In this document: positions 55,399-64,000 of the stretch, piece after piece
Layout of the letters: every line of letters begins with the position of its first letter
Numbering within the stretch: position 1 is the first letter of the stretch
Assembly: GCA_022712895.1 (NCBI GenBank)
Contig: JAFLJS010000055.1
Span: forward strand, 48,628 to 112,627
DNA: 64,000 bases
From: Desulfocapsa sp.
Lineage (GTDB): Bacteria; Desulfobacterota; Desulfobulbia; Desulfobulbales; Desulfocapsaceae
Direction: 5' to 3'
The notes under the pieces: model-generated
Databases searched by the model: none
The model's input: the letters and a program-made list of their open reading frames with translations, nothing else
What the model was told of the DNA's origin: nothing
Position numbers and translations under genes: made by a program

Positions 55399-58300
55399 TT
55401 ACCCTTCAATCAACTCCATATCAAGACACAACCCCTGAAGTTCCTTGACTAATACATGGAAAGATTCGGGTAAACCCGTTGTCAGGAAGTTATTCCCCTT
55501 GACGATACGCTCATACATAGTTGTACGTCCCTCAACGTCATCAGACTTAGCAGTTAAAAATTCTTTCAACGTGTAAGCAGCACCGTATGCTTCCATTGCC
55601 CAGACTTCCATTTCACCAAGTCGCTGACCACCAAACTGGGCCTTACCACCAAGCGGCTGCTGAGTAACAAGAGAGTATGGTCCAGTTGAACGGGCATGTA
55701 TCTTATTGTCTACCAGATGATGGAGTTTCAACATATACATAACACCAACTGTCACTTTATTGGCAAATGGGTCGCCTGTAAGTCCATCGTACAGTTGACT
55801 CTGTCCGGCTTCTTCAACGCCAGCTTCCACAAGCATGGCACGAATTTTTTCTTCCTCGGCACCATCGAAAACAGGAGTGGCTACGTGAATACCGCGATAA
55901 TGCTTTCTACACCAGTCAAAGAGATCAGCGTCACTCATACCATCTGTAATCTTTTTATATTCCTCTTTGGAATAAACAGCCTGCATCTTATCCTTGATAG
56001 CTGAAATCTCCTCAGCCTGTGCAAGATCAGATAGCTGCTTACCAATTCGTTTTGCAGCAAAACCAAGATGCACCTCAAGTACCTGACCGACATTCATACG
56101 AGAAGGAACACCCAGGGGATTGAGAACAATATCAACGGTGGTTCCGTCTTCAAAAAATGGCATATCTTCTTCAGGTAATAATCTTGAAACAACACCTTTA
56201 TTACCATGTCGTCCGGCCATTTTATCACCAACGGAAAGTTTACGTTTGGTGGCCACATATACTTTTACCATTTTGACAACGCCCGGAGGCAAATCGTCGC
56301 CTTTTTTCATGCGTTCGATAATACCATCATAACGGTTGGCAATGAGATCTTTCTGGCTGTTATAACGCTCGTAGGCTGCCTGAATTTCACCTTCAAATTT
56401 TGCTTTTTCAGAAAAATCTATCTTTGCAAGGGCGGCAAAACCAATCAGTTCTGCAAACTCTGCCTTCATCTTCTTACCAAGCTTAACGATAACGCTACCC
56501 TGTTTATCTTCAACATCCTGTTTAACAGTTTTGCCATCCATGATTTCACCGATTTCGCGGCAAACTCCATGTTTAAGGCTGGCAAGTTCATCAAGCTTAT
56601 CCTTATTGAGGCGTTCGATCTCCATATCTTCAATCATGAGAGAACGTTCGTCTTTATCTACTCCCTTTCTGGAAAATACCTTGGCATCAATGACGACACC
56701 TTCAACGCCGGGTGGAACACGAAGGGAGGAATCTTTTACATCCTGTGCTTTTTCACCAAAGATTGCACGGAGCAGTTTCTCCTCTGGAGAAAGCATTGTT
56801 TCTCCCTTGGGTGTGACCTTACCAACCAGTGTATCACCAGCATGAACGTCTGCACCAATCCGTACAATTCCAGAATCATCAAGATTCCGTAGCGTTTCCT
56901 CGCTCACGTTTGGAATATCACGGGTAATTTCTTCTTTACCAAGCTTAGTATCACGTGCCATGGTCTCAAAGACTTCAATATGCACGGAAGTAAAGGTATC
57001 TTCCTTCAGAAGTCGCTCATTAATAAGAATGGAATCCTCAAAGTTGAATCCACGCCAAGGCATAAAAGCGATGGTCACGTTCTTTCCAAGAGCAAGTTCT
57101 CCAAATTCACATGATGGTCCGTCAGCAAGTACTGTTCCTTTAGTAACTTTATCGCCTGGCAGGACAAGAGGATTTTGGGTAAAACATGTATTCTGGTTCG
57201 ATTTTTTATATTTGGAAAGACGGTACACGCCAACGCCAGTATCAAAGCCATCTACACCGGGTTTGTTATATCGAACAACAACACGGTTTGAATCAACTTC
57301 TTCAACGACACCTTCGCCACCGGAAAGCAGACATGCACCAGAATCCCTGGCTACATAACGCTCCATACCGGTCCCAACAAAAGGTGAATGACAGATCATC
57401 AACGGTACTGCTTGACGCTGCATATTTGATCCCATCAATGCACGGTTGGCATCATCATTTTCCAGAAAGGGAATAAGAGATGCGGCAACACTTACTAACT
57501 GATTAGGAGCGATATCCATATAGCTGACATCATATGCATTTGCTGTAACAACCTCACCCTCATCACGAACAATGAGAGTCTCAGCAACAATTTTCTTATT
57601 CTTATCCAGTATAGTTCTGGCAGGAGCAATAAGTTGCTTTTGTTCCTGCAATGCACTCAAGTATTTTATCTCATCCAGAACAATTGAATCTTTAACTTTA
57701 TGGTACGGTGTTTCAATAAATCCATAGGGATTAATTCTGGCATAGGTCGCTAAGGATACGATGAGACCGATGTTTGGCCCTTCAGGAGTCTCTACCGGAC
57801 AAATTCGTCCATAATGAGTTGGATGAACATCTCGTACTTCAAAACCGGCACGTTCACGAGAAAGTCCACCTGGTCCTAAAGCAGAAAGACGCCTCTTATG
57901 GGTCACTTCCGAAAGTGGATTGGTTTGATCCATAAACTGAGAAAGCTGCGAGGTGCCAAAAAATTCTTTGATTGCTGCCGAAATTGGTTTTGGATTAACC
58001 AGATCATGGGGCATCATGGTCTCAACTTCCTGCAATGTCATCCGCTCTTTAATTGCACGTTCCATACGGATAAGGCCCATGCGATACTGATTTTCTACCA
58101 GTTCACCAACTGTGCGTACCCGACGGTTTCCAAGGTGATCGATATCATCAACATCTCCCTGACTGTCTTTTAGACGAACAAGAAAAAGGACAGATTCGAG
58201 AATATCGGCTTTGGTGAGAGCACGATGCTCTATATCAGTATCAAGGTTCAGTCGTGCGTTAATTTTATAACGGCCTACTTCTGAAAGATCGTATAAATCC

Positions 58301-59508
58301 TTATTGAAGAAGAGGTTATTAAAAAATGTTTGAGCGACCTCTACAGTGGGCGGACTTGAAGGACGAAGTCTGCGGTAAATTTCAAGCATCGCATCTTCAG
58401 CAGTCTGCACCTTATCAAGGGCAAGGGTTTTTCTGAAAGCATCTGAATAAACAATGCCATCAATATGAAGAACCTCAAATTCTTTAATCTTAGCTTCTGC
58501 AAAAGCATCAAGCATAGTCTCTGTGAGTTCAGAATTACCAGCTGCCAGGATTTCTCCAGTTTTAGGCTCGACAATATCCGTAACAAGAATTTTCTCAAGA
58601 AGACGTTCACGTGAAATTTTAAGAAACTCTACTCCAGCCTTTTCAATACGTTTGCAAAGAGCTTTACCAATTTTCTTTCCTTCTTTTCCAAGAACATCAC
58701 CTGTTGTTGGATCAACTAAATCATATTCAAGACGTTGGCCCTGAATAGTGTTTGGATTAAAGGCTATTAAATAGTTACCTTTTTTCTCAACAACCTGCTG
58801 AGTTATGTAAAATTTGCGAAGAAGTTTTTCAGCATTATGTGATGGCTCAACACCTTCCTCAAGATCGAAATCCAGTGCTTTTAAAAGGGTCGTTATCGGA
58901 AATTTGCGACGACGATCAATACGAACATGGAGGATATCTTTGATATCAAATTCAAGATCAATCCATGATCCACGTACGGGGATGATTCTTGCAGAGTAAA
59001 GTAATTTACCGCTGGTATGTTTTTTGCCGTTATCGTGGGTAAAAAACAACCCTGGAGAACGTTGCAGCTGTGAAACAATAGCCCGTTCGGTTCCATTAAC
59101 AACGAATACGCCATCACCAGTCATGAGGGGGAGAGCACCAAGAAAAACTTCTTGTTCCTTGATATCACGAATAGTTTGTACTTCGGTCTCTTCGTCTACG
59201 TCAAAAGTGATAAGCCGAACAGTAATTTTGACAGGAATATCATATGTCATTCCTCGCTGCTGACATTCAGCAATGGTGTACTTTGGAACACCAAAAGAAT
59301 AACTAACAAATTCTAGGGAACAATGGCCATTAAAGTCATTGATTGGAAAGACATTTTTAAAAATAGCCTGCAAACCGTAATCTTCACGTTCACTGGGATC
59401 TACATCAATTTGCAAAAATTTGTCATAGGAGATACGCTGCATTGAAATTAAATGCGGCGGATCCAGCAAAGATGCAGCTGTGGCAAAGTTTTTTCTTACT
59501 CTTTCCAT
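55399..59508 (-). CDS. rpoB: RNA polymerase beta subunit
   Basis: 1369 residues. It contains the rifampicin-region sequence FFGTSQLSQFMDQTNPLSEV, then THKRRLSALGPGGLSRERAG. Those contact residues are wild type. It also has RVPPGVEGVVIDAKVFSRKG, GDKMAGRHGNKGVVSRLLPE and the C-terminal TGPYSLVTQQPLGGKAQFGG. It is a complete beta subunit. It is separated by 422 bp from rplL, a spacer containing a strong hairpin. Confidence 0.98.
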   Translation of the reverse strand: MERVRKNFATAASLLDPPHLISMQRISYDKFLQIDVDPSEREDYGLQAIFKNVFPINDFNGHCSLEFVSYSFGVPKYTIAECQQRGMTYDIPVKITVRLITFDVDEETEVQTIRDIKEQEVFLGALPLMTGDGVFVVNGTERAIVSQLQRSPGLFFTHDNGKKHTSGKLLYSARIIPVRGSWIDLEFDIKDILHVRIDRRRKFPITTLLKALDFDLEEGVEPSHNAEKLLRKFYITQQVVEKKGNYLIAFNPNTIQGQRLEYDLVDPTTGDVLGKEGKKIGKALCKRIEKAGVEFLKISRERLLEKILVTDIVEPKTGEILAAGNSELTETMLDAFAEAKIKEFEVLHIDGIVYSDAFRKTLALDKVQTAEDAMLEIYRRLRPSSPPTVEVAQTFFNNLFFNKDLYDLSEVGRYKINARLNLDTDIEHRALTKADILESVLFLVRLKDSQGDVDDIDHLGNRRVRTVGELVENQYRMGLIRMERAIKERMTLQEVETMMPHDLVNPKPISAAIKEFFGTSQLSQFMDQTNPLSEVTHKRRLSALGPGGLSRERAGFEVRDVHPTHYGRICPVETPEGPNIGLIVSLATYARINPYGFIETPYHKVKDSIVLDEIKYLSALQEQKQLIAPARTILDKNKKIVAETLIVRDEGEVVTANAYDVSYMDIAPNQLVSVAASLIPFLENDDANRALMGSNMQRQAVPLMICHSPFVGTGMERYVARDSGACLLSGGEGVVEEVDSNRVVVRYNKPGVDGFDTGVGVYRLSKYKKSNQNTCFTQNPLVLPGDKVTKGTVLADGPSCEFGELALGKNVTIAFMPWRGFNFEDSILINERLLKEDTFTSVHIEVFETMARDTKLGKEEITRDIPNVSEETLRNLDDSGIVRIGADVHAGDTLVGKVTPKGETMLSPEEKLLRAIFGEKAQDVKDSSLRVPPGVEGVVIDAKVFSRKGVDKDERSLMIEDMEIERLNKDKLDELASLKHGVCREIGEIMDGKTVKQDVEDKQGSVIVKLGKKMKAEFAELIGFAALAKIDFSEKAKFEGEIQAAYERYNSQKDLIANRYDGIIERMKKGDDLPPGVVKMVKVYVATKRKLSVGDKMAGRHGNKGVVSRLLPEEDMPFFEDGTTVDIVLNPLGVPSRMNVGQVLEVHLGFAAKRIGKQLSDLAQAEEISAIKDKMQAVYSKEEYKKITDGMSDADLFDWCRKHYRGIHVATPVFDGAEEEKIRAMLVEAGVEEAGQSQLYDGLTGDPFANKVTVGVMYMLKLHHLVDNKIHARSTGPYSLVTQQPLGGKAQFGGQRLGEMEVWAMEAYGAAYTLKEFLTAKSDDVEGRTTMYERIVKGNNFLTTGLPESFHVLVKELQGLCLDMELIEG

Positions 59509-59930
59509 AATTTACCTCGTGGGATGCCTTTAACAGATAATCATTGTATACCAGTGCTGAGGAAACAGCCCTAACACTAGATTAAACAGCTTTGCAGGGC
59601 GATTGCAAAGCCCGGAAATTCAACATTTGGGGTACAACGGATACGCGGAGATACTGTTTAGATAATAACAGGAAGCCTGATAACGGCTTAAGATCGAAAA
59701 ATGATCATTGATTTCATTTATTTTCATAGCTATACACACTTATAAGTACATTAAACCTGGAAAACAAAGGAACGGAGCAACAAGCTTAACTCACTGTATT
59801 TCCGACATTTTCAAACACCAATTAGTTTTCATTCTATAAAGCACGATACGCTATCGGACTTTTAGCCCGTAGCGTATCGCCTAAATCAAGACACCAGTAA
59901 AATATACCAACATCCATATGCAGAAGTGAA
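59509..59930 (-). other. 422-bp rplL-rpoB spacer
   Basis: No gene; the 66-aa ORF at 59834-60034 is mostly a shadow of rplL. The strongest element is the hairpin at 59842-59881. The rest is AT-rich with no clear second promoter. Confidence 0.6.
59842..59881 (-). promoter_or_regulatory. Strong hairpin after rplL (attenuator or processing site)
   Basis: Perfect arms CGATACGCTA and TAGCGTATCG, extended inside by CGGGC-loop-GTCCG pairing with one mismatch, about 50 bp after the rplL stop. No T-run follows. In E. coli the rplL-rpoB spacer contains a partial terminator and an RNase III site, and this is a good candidate for the equivalent. Confidence 0.65.
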
Positions 59931-60311
59931 TTATTTAATTTCTGCCTGAGCACCAACTTCTTCAATCTGCTTCTTAACTGCTTCAGCTTCATCTTTGGAT
60001 ACGCCTTCCTTAAGAGGAGTAGGACAAGATTCAACCAGAGTTTTAGCTTCTTTAAGTCCGAGAGAAGTGATAGCTCGAACTTCTTTAATTACCTTGATTT
60101 TGGCTTCGCCAAAAGAGGTAAGGATAACATCAAATTCAGTTTGCTCAGCAGCAGCGTCTCCACCTTCAGCAGGCGCACCAGCAACAGCAACTGCAGCAGG
60201 AGCAGCAGCGGAAACACCGAATTTCTCTTCGAGATCTTTGATGAGCACAGAAAGCTCAAGTACAGACATATTGGACAAAAATTCAATTACATCATCTTTA
60301 GTTACAGCCAT
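59931..60311 (-). CDS. rplL: 50S ribosomal protein L7/L12
   Basis: 126 residues: N-terminal dimerisation helices ([20 protein letters not shown]), an Ala-rich hinge ([20 protein letters not shown]) and the C-terminal factor-binding domain [39 protein letters not shown]. Multiple copies form the GTPase-recruiting stalk. It is 91 bp after rplJ. Confidence 0.98.
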   Translation of the reverse strand: MAVTKDDVIEFLSNMSVLELSVLIKDLEEKFGVSAAAPAAVAVAGAPAEGGDAAAEQTEFDVILTSFGEAKIKVIKEVRAITSLGLKEAKTLVESCPTPLKEGVSKDEAEAVKKQIEEVGAQAEIK

Positions 60312-60402
60312 TGGATAGTACCTCGTATTTTAATCGTTAAATAATCATTTTTAAGATACGCAACAGGTGAATCCTGTCAGCAGTATCTTGTGTTCATCAG
60401 AA

Positions 60403-60930
60403 CTACGCTTCTTGTTGTTCTTTCTGTTCTTTAACAGCTTGCAGTCCATAAAGAAATGTTCGTGGAACTCCTGAAAGTACTTGAACAAGTCCAGTGGGTA
60501 TACTGTTGAGAACGGAAAGGAACTGTCCAAGCAATACTTCCTTGGAAGGAAGTTTGGACAGAGCGATCAGCTCTTCTGAAGAAATTTTCTCTCCTTCAAG
60601 GACAGCAGCTCGAATCTGCAGTTTATCATGCTCCTCTGCAAATTTAGCTAGTGCCTTAGCGGGACCGACCGGATCATCATAAGCCATTACAACGGCTGTA
60701 GTGCCAGCGAAATCATCAATAAGTGAATCGCTTGCTGTATCCGATACTGCCCGTTTTAGAAGAGTGTTCTTTGCAATTCGAATTTCTGAATCACAGCCAC
60801 GTAATTGAATACGAAGCTCTTGCAACTCAGAAACCGTTAATCCACAATAGTCTGTTACCACTGTAAACTTGGCTCGGCTGAATGAATCATTCAACTCAGA
60901 AACTATCGCTGATTTATCATCACGGTTCAA
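60403..60930 (-). CDS. rplJ: 50S ribosomal protein L10
   Basis: 175 residues: FSRAKFTVVTDYCGLTVSEL, LRIQLRGCDSEIRIAKNTLL, the middle domain and the C-terminal helix PRTFLYGLQAVKEQKEQQEA that anchors L7/L12 dimers. L10 regulates its own operon in E. coli by binding the leader. The 300-bp leader here includes a diverged copy of the two-hairpin element. Confidence 0.97.
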   Translation of the reverse strand: MNRDDKSAIVSELNDSFSRAKFTVVTDYCGLTVSELQELRIQLRGCDSEIRIAKNTLLKRAVSDTASDSLIDDFAGTTAVVMAYDDPVGPAKALAKFAEEHDKLQIRAAVLEGEKISSEELIALSKLPSKEVLLGQFLSVLNSIPTGLVQVLSGVPRTFLYGLQAVKEQKEQQEA

Positions 60931-61230
60931 AGTGCTCCTCCTTAGTCGGTTTAGGTTTATTCTTATGCCTTAGGCAGCAGTGACGGTCAAAATACAAAAT
61001 ACTTCAGCAAATTTACTCTCTATAAATTACTGGAGGTTAAGAATTTTTTCCATAGCCTCGGCAGGACACAATCTGTGATTAAACCGCGAGCGGTACCTGC
61101 TGTCTTCGACGTTAATCTGTCTTTTAAAACTATATATCTACCAAATCTCAGAGAGATATCGGTATAAGTACCTTTATAAAATTTTCCCTACAAAATGAGA
61201 AAACAATTAATAAGGTACTTAAAATCGAAC
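60931..61230 (-). other. 300-bp rplA-rplJ spacer, presumed rplJ leader
   Basis: Position predicts an L10-responsive leader. The right part (61138-61219) is two-hairpin element D; the left part has GGAGGAGCAC before rplJ and no ORF. I cannot fold the L10-binding kink-turn by eye. Confidence 0.45.
61138..61219 (-). repeat. Two-hairpin intergenic element, copy D (inverted, diverged)
   Basis: On the minus strand AGTACCTTAT ... AAGGTACTT forms hairpin 1 with inner arms TTGTTTTC/GAAAATTTTA. ATACCGATATCTC-TCT-GAGATTTGGTAG forms hairpin 2. The junction AAGGTACTTATACCG is the same as in copies A and C, but the CCGG/CCGG core of hairpin 2 is replaced by TATCTC/GAGAT that still pairs. Unlike A-C, it has the same orientation as the neighbouring genes, 12 bp after the rplA stop. 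Confidence 0.55.
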
Positions 61231-61935
61231 CTACTTTACAGCAGCAGCAAGTACGATGGGGTCGAGCTTAACACCTGGTCCCATGGTGGAGCTAATGGTT
61301 ACAGAGCGTAAATAAATTCCTTTGGCAGATGAAGGCTTGAGTTGAATAACTTTTGCTACAAAAGTTTTCAGGTTTTCAAGAATATTCTCTGCTCCAAAAG
61401 ATACTTTACCAAGACCAGCGTGGATGATTCCGGTTTTTTCAACACGAAAATCAACTTTACCGGATTTGATTTCTTTGACGATATTGGCTACATCAAAAGT
61501 GACAGTTCCAAGCTTGGCATTTGGCATAAGATTTCTAGGTCCTAAAATACGACCAATCTTACCTACCGTACCCATCATGTCGGGAGTGGCAACAGTTTTA
61601 TCGAAATCTGTCCATCCTTCTTTAATCTTTGCAACCAAGTCATCACCACCAACAAAATCAGCACCAGCCTCTTTGGCCTCTGCTTCTTTATCGCCTTTGG
61701 CAAAAACCAGTACTCTGATTTCTTTTCCAGTTCCGTGGGGAAGTACAACTGAGGAACGAATCATCTGATCAGCGTGGCGTGGATCAACACCAAGCTTCAT
61801 TGCAATATCAATAGTCTCATCAAATTTGGCGTAACTGCCGTCAACCAAATGCTTTACGGCGTCTTCAAGACTATATTGGACAGTATGATCTAAATTTTCA
61901 AAACTATTACGGTAATTCTTGCCATGCTTCGGCAT
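61231..61935 (-). CDS. rplA: 50S ribosomal protein L1
   Basis: 234 residues: [60 protein letters not shown] and the [20 protein letters not shown] stretch. It forms the L1 stalk at the E site and represses rplKA in E. coli. It lies 68 bp after rplK. Confidence 0.98.
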   Translation of the reverse strand: MPKHGKNYRNSFENLDHTVQYSLEDAVKHLVDGSYAKFDETIDIAMKLGVDPRHADQMIRSSVVLPHGTGKEIRVLVFAKGDKEAEAKEAGADFVGGDDLVAKIKEGWTDFDKTVATPDMMGTVGKIGRILGPRNLMPNAKLGTVTFDVANIVKEIKSGKVDFRVEKTGIIHAGLGKVSFGAENILENLKTFVAKVIQLKPSSAKGIYLRSVTISSTMGPGVKLDPIVLAAAVK

Positions 61936-62003
61936 ATCAGCCTCCTACTCTCGCAGACCGTTTTCTTCCAAAGTTCGGTCACAGCAGTATGTTAAATTAA
62001 TAT

Positions 62004-62432
62004 TTATGCACTAACTACAGTGATTCCCATACTTTTTGCAGTTCCAGCAATGATTTTGCTGGCAGCATCAAGGTCATAGGCATTGAGATCAGGCATTTTA
62101 ATTTCAGCAATCTCACGTATTTTATCCATTCCAATTTCAGCAACACGATCAGCTTTAGGATTGGAAGAAGCTTTTTTCAAACCAACAGCCTTCATCAAAA
62201 GAATAGACGCAGGTGCGGTTTTAGTGATATAGCTAAATGATCTGTCGGCATAAACAGTAATTACAACAGGAACAATGGTATCACCCAAGTCCTGAGTCCT
62301 GGCGTTGAATGCCTTACAAAATTCCATGATGTTCACACCATGCTGACCAAGTGCAGGTCCAACAGGAGGTGAAGGATTGGCTTTTCCGGCCGGAATCTGT
62401 AATTTAATATACGCCGAAATTTTCTTTGCCAT
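62004..62432 (-). CDS. rplK: 50S ribosomal protein L11
   Basis: 142 residues: [60 protein letters not shown] and the C-terminal RNA-binding domain ending [12 protein letters not shown]. It is the GTPase-centre protein that also senses uncharged tRNA with RelA, relevant to the Rel gene in this window. It lies 112 bp after nusG. Confidence 0.98.
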   Translation of the reverse strand: MAKKISAYIKLQIPAGKANPSPPVGPALGQHGVNIMEFCKAFNARTQDLGDTIVPVVITVYADRSFSYITKTAPASILLMKAVGLKKASSNPKADRVAEIGMDKIREIAEIKMPDLNAYDLDAASKIIAGTAKSMGITVVSA

Positions 62433-62544
62433 TTCGAACTCCTACTCTACATTAGAGTTTGTCATTAAATTTTCTAATCGTCTACATACAACGATTTTTT
62501 TTATTACAATAAACACTCAGTCAAACTGCAACTAAACGTTATTT

Positions 62545-63078
62545 CTAACTATTTGATACCTGGATATATTCAAGCTCAACCGGTGTTTCACGACCGAAGA
62601 TAGATACCATAACCTTAACTCTGCCTTTCTCAGGGTACACTTCGTCAACAATACCTTGAAAGTTTGCAAATGGTCCATCTGTCACCCGCACGGACTCACC
62701 AATCTCAAATATAACTTTAGGTCTTGGTGTTTCTGAACCGTCCTGAATACGACTGATAATCTTTTGAGCATCCTCTTCTGGCAGTGGTGTGGGATTTTCA
62801 TCATCACCTACAAAGCCGATAACACGAGGCATATTCTCATGCAGTATATGCCAGGTAGCATCGGTTAGATCCATAGAGATAAGCATATAGCCTGGGAAAA
62901 ATTTTCGAGATGAAGTTTTTCGTTCACCCTTCACCATCTCCACAACCTGTTCTTCAGGAACAAGGATTTCTCCAAATGAATCTTGAAGGCCGGCTCTATT
63001 GATTCTATCCTCAAGGGTCAGTTTAACCTTCTCCTCAAATCCGGAATGCACCTGCAATATGTACCAGTTTATTGCCAT
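62545..63078 (-). CDS. nusG: Transcription elongation factor NusG
   Basis: 177 residues. The NGN domain starts NWYILQVHSGFEEKVKLTLE and has FPGYMLISMDLTDATWHIL. The KOW domain has VRVTDGPFANFQGIVDEVYP. It binds the beta' clamp and links RNA polymerase to Rho or the ribosome via S10. It lies between secE and rplK, its standard location. Confidence 0.98.
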   Translation of the reverse strand: MAINWYILQVHSGFEEKVKLTLEDRINRAGLQDSFGEILVPEEQVVEMVKGERKTSSRKFFPGYMLISMDLTDATWHILHENMPRVIGFVGDDENPTPLPEEDAQKIISRIQDGSETPRPKVIFEIGESVRVTDGPFANFQGIVDEVYPEKGRVKVMVSIFGRETPVELEYIQVSNS

Positions 63079-63104
63079 AAGTTTTTCACAGTAAGAGGTT
63101 TAGT

Positions 63105-63356
63105 TTAACGAAGAACTGAATCAATCAGTTTTCCAAGAATTAGATCTACTGATCCAAGATACGCTGAGGCTAAAATAGAGAACACAATGACAATTCCGGT
63201 CAAACTCATGGTTGTCTTCCTGTCGGGCCAGACAATTTTTGTGAATTCGATCTTAACTTCGTCAACAAACTTTTTAATTTCAGCAGGCGAGAAGGCAGAT
63301 TTCTTTTCTTCTGCAATCTGCTTATTTTTGCTGCCGCTTTTTGTCTTTTTTGCCAT
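63105..63356 (-). CDS. secE: Protein translocase subunit SecE
   Basis: 83 residues from the methionine at track residue 4 (MAKKTKSGSKNKQ). A basic N-terminus is followed by an amphipathic helix (SPAEIKKFVDEVKIEFTKIV) with the invariant WPDRKTT turn and one transmembrane helix (TGIVIVFSILASAYLGSVDL). This is the single-span type. Clamps the SecY channel. It lies between tRNA-Trp and nusG. Confidence 0.96.
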   Translation of the reverse strand: MAKKTKSGSKNKQIAEEKKSAFSPAEIKKFVDEVKIEFTKIVWPDRKTTMSLTGIVIVFSILASAYLGSVDLILGKLIDSVLR

Positions 63357-63417
63357 GTTCGTCAACCATTTCTGCTAAGAGTTAAACACGTTCTGTCGTA
63401 ATATCCACAAACACAAA

Positions 63418-63494
63418 TGGCAGGCCAGGAGGGAGTCGAACCCCCAAGATACGGATTTGGAGTCCGGCGCTCTACCAATTAGAGCTACTGGCCT
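63418..63494 (-). tRNA. tRNA-Trp (anticodon CCA)
   Basis: Minus-strand cloverleaf: acceptor AGGCCAG/CTGGCCT, D stem GCTC/GAGC, anticodon loop CTCCAAA (anticodon CCA), T arm GGGGG-TTCGACT-CCCTC, encoded CCA. The outermost anticodon-stem pair appears as C-T, a mismatch absent from E. coli trpT. It lies between rpmG and secE, the usual place in many bacteria. Confidence 0.95.
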
Positions 63495-63501
63495 ACAGAA
63501 A

Positions 63502-63651
63502 CTATTTCGTTTCTTTATGCGGTGTATGTGTTCTGCAGAATGGGCAGTACTTTTTTAGCTCCAATTTTCCTGGAGTATTTCTTTTGTTTTTTGTAGTGGT
63601 GTAGTTACGGTTTTTGCAAGTACCACACGCAAGGGTTACAATTTCTCTCAT
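63502..63651 (-). CDS. rpmG: 50S ribosomal protein L33
   Basis: 49 residues, below the track cut-off: [53 protein letters not shown] and CPFC zinc ligands are present, so it is the zinc (C+) form. It lies between tuf2 and tRNA-Trp, its normal place. Confidence 0.97.
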   Translation of the reverse strand: MREIVTLACGTCKNRNYTTTKNKRNTPGKLELKKYCPFCRTHTPHKETK

Positions 63652-63666
63652 GATAATTCCTAATAG

Positions 63667-63704
63667 CAAAAACACCCCTCTAGCTTACGCCGGAGAAGTG
63701 TTTT
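63667..63704 (-). terminator. Terminator after the second tuf
   Basis: Minus-strand arms AAAACACTTCTC and GAGGGGTGTTTT (two G-T pairs), ending in five T residues, 12 bp after the tuf2 stop and before rpmG. Confidence 0.8.
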
Positions 63705-63715
63705 GATATGGTTAT

Positions 63716-64000
63716 TTATTCGCTAATCTCACTAATTACGCCAGCACCAACAGTACGTCCACCTTCGCGAATTGCAAAACGAAGACCAACATCCATGGCA
63801 ATTGGAGTAATAAGCTCAGCATCAACATGCAGGTTATCACCGGGCATTACCATCTCTACACCTTCTGGAAGAGTGATAACTCCGGTCACATCTGTTGTTC
63901 TGAAGTAGAACTGGGGACGATATCCGTTGAAGAATGGAGTGTGACGTCCACCCTCATCTTTTCCAAGGATATAGCACTCAGCTTTAAATTTTGTGTGCGG
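63716..64000 (-). CDS. tuf: Elongation factor Tu (second copy, 3' end only)
   Basis: The C-terminal 94 codons are visible; the gene continues past the right edge. The protein ends GVISEISE like the first copy. Against 46699-46983 I count four base differences: three clustered in the last codons (GAGATCTCC versus GAGATTAGC) and one synonymous change at 63860. The near-identity suggests gene conversion. The track ORF on the plus strand here is a shadow. Confidence 0.96.
   Translation of the reverse strand, partial: PHTKFKAECYILGKDEGGRHTPFFNGYRPQFYFRTTDVTGVITLPEGVEMVMPGDNLHVDAELITPIAMDVGLRFAIREGGRTVGAGVISEISE

Noticed and set aside
56206-56892. 228-aa plus-strand ORF opposite rpoB
   Set aside because: Antisense shadow of rpoB with Phe-rich, biased composition typical of such shadows.
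59548-59585. ACCAGTGCTGAGG...CCCTAACACTAG as another copy of the two-hairpin element
   Set aside because: Resembles the right end superficially, but the arms do not pair and the junction is absent.
1-64000. CRISPR array, cas genes, prophage or complete insertion sequence
   Set aside because: No regularly spaced repeats, no Cas, phage structural or transposase proteins are present among the ORFs.

Overview
The window is a chromosomal segment of a Gram-negative bacterium. It most resembles a sulfate reducer or relative of the Desulfobulbales (Desulfobacterota, former Deltaproteobacteria), for example a Desulfotalea-like organism. This placement rests on family resemblance and gene content recalled from memory: an EF-Tu/secE/nusG/rpl/rpo/str/S10/spc/alpha supercluster, a corrinoid-activator-like ASKHA ATPase, 2-hydroxyacyl-CoA dehydratase-like genes, a ferredoxin-nitroreductase fusion and receiver-rich signalling genes. 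I could not test it by search. Nearly all genes are on the minus strand; only 10.9-13.8 kb and one lipoprotein gene at 15.1 kb are on the plus strand.

Region 1 (1-4.9 kb, read right to left) is a signalling block. It holds a receiver-LuxR regulator, a receiver-HD-GYP cyclic-di-GMP phosphodiesterase, a receiver-PAS-histidine kinase and the wreck of a membrane-type histidine kinase. Region 2 (4.9-9.1 kb) has tRNA-Arg(CCU), two overlapping ADP-glucose pyrophosphorylase-type genes, the second with altered active-site motifs, and a DHH phosphoesterase. Region 3 (9.2-17.4 kb) is a mixed accessory stretch: a RACo-like ATPase, a fluoride channel, LptG, a coupled pair resembling a 2-hydroxyacyl-CoA dehydratase subunit and its activator, a ferredoxin-nitroreductase, an Lpp-like lipoprotein, a 49-residue Cys/Lys-rich protein missing from the ORF track, a Mip/FkpA-like FKBP, an Smr protein and an orphan Phd-type antitoxin.

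Region 4 (17.4-31.2 kb) reads rpsB-tsf-pyrH-frr-uppS-cdsA-dxr-rseP-tsaB-ispG-proS-rel, linking translation factors, isoprenoid and phospholipid synthesis, envelope-stress proteolysis and (p)ppGpp synthesis. The Rel protein has lost the HD hydrolase signature. Region 5 (31.4-64 kb) is the complete transcription/translation supercluster: tuf2 - rpmG - tRNA-Trp - secE - nusG - rplKAJL - rpoBC - rpsL - rpsG - fusA - tuf1 - S10 - spc (no adk between secY and map) - infA - rpmJ - alpha operon - rplQ, closed by a strong terminator. The second tuf runs off the right edge.

The least expected finding is a dispersed, non-coding, two-hairpin repeat of about 80-100 bp. It occurs at 7828-7911, 17298-17399 and 38750-38831, with a diverged inverted copy at 61138-61219. 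The paired arms differ between copies but stay complementary, which argues for selection on structure. Two copies lie inside the ribosomal protein supercluster. A separate 41-bp repeat occurs in opposite orientation at 607-647 and 7910-7950, bracketing the signalling/tRNA/glg block, and the second copy abuts a copy of the two-hairpin element.
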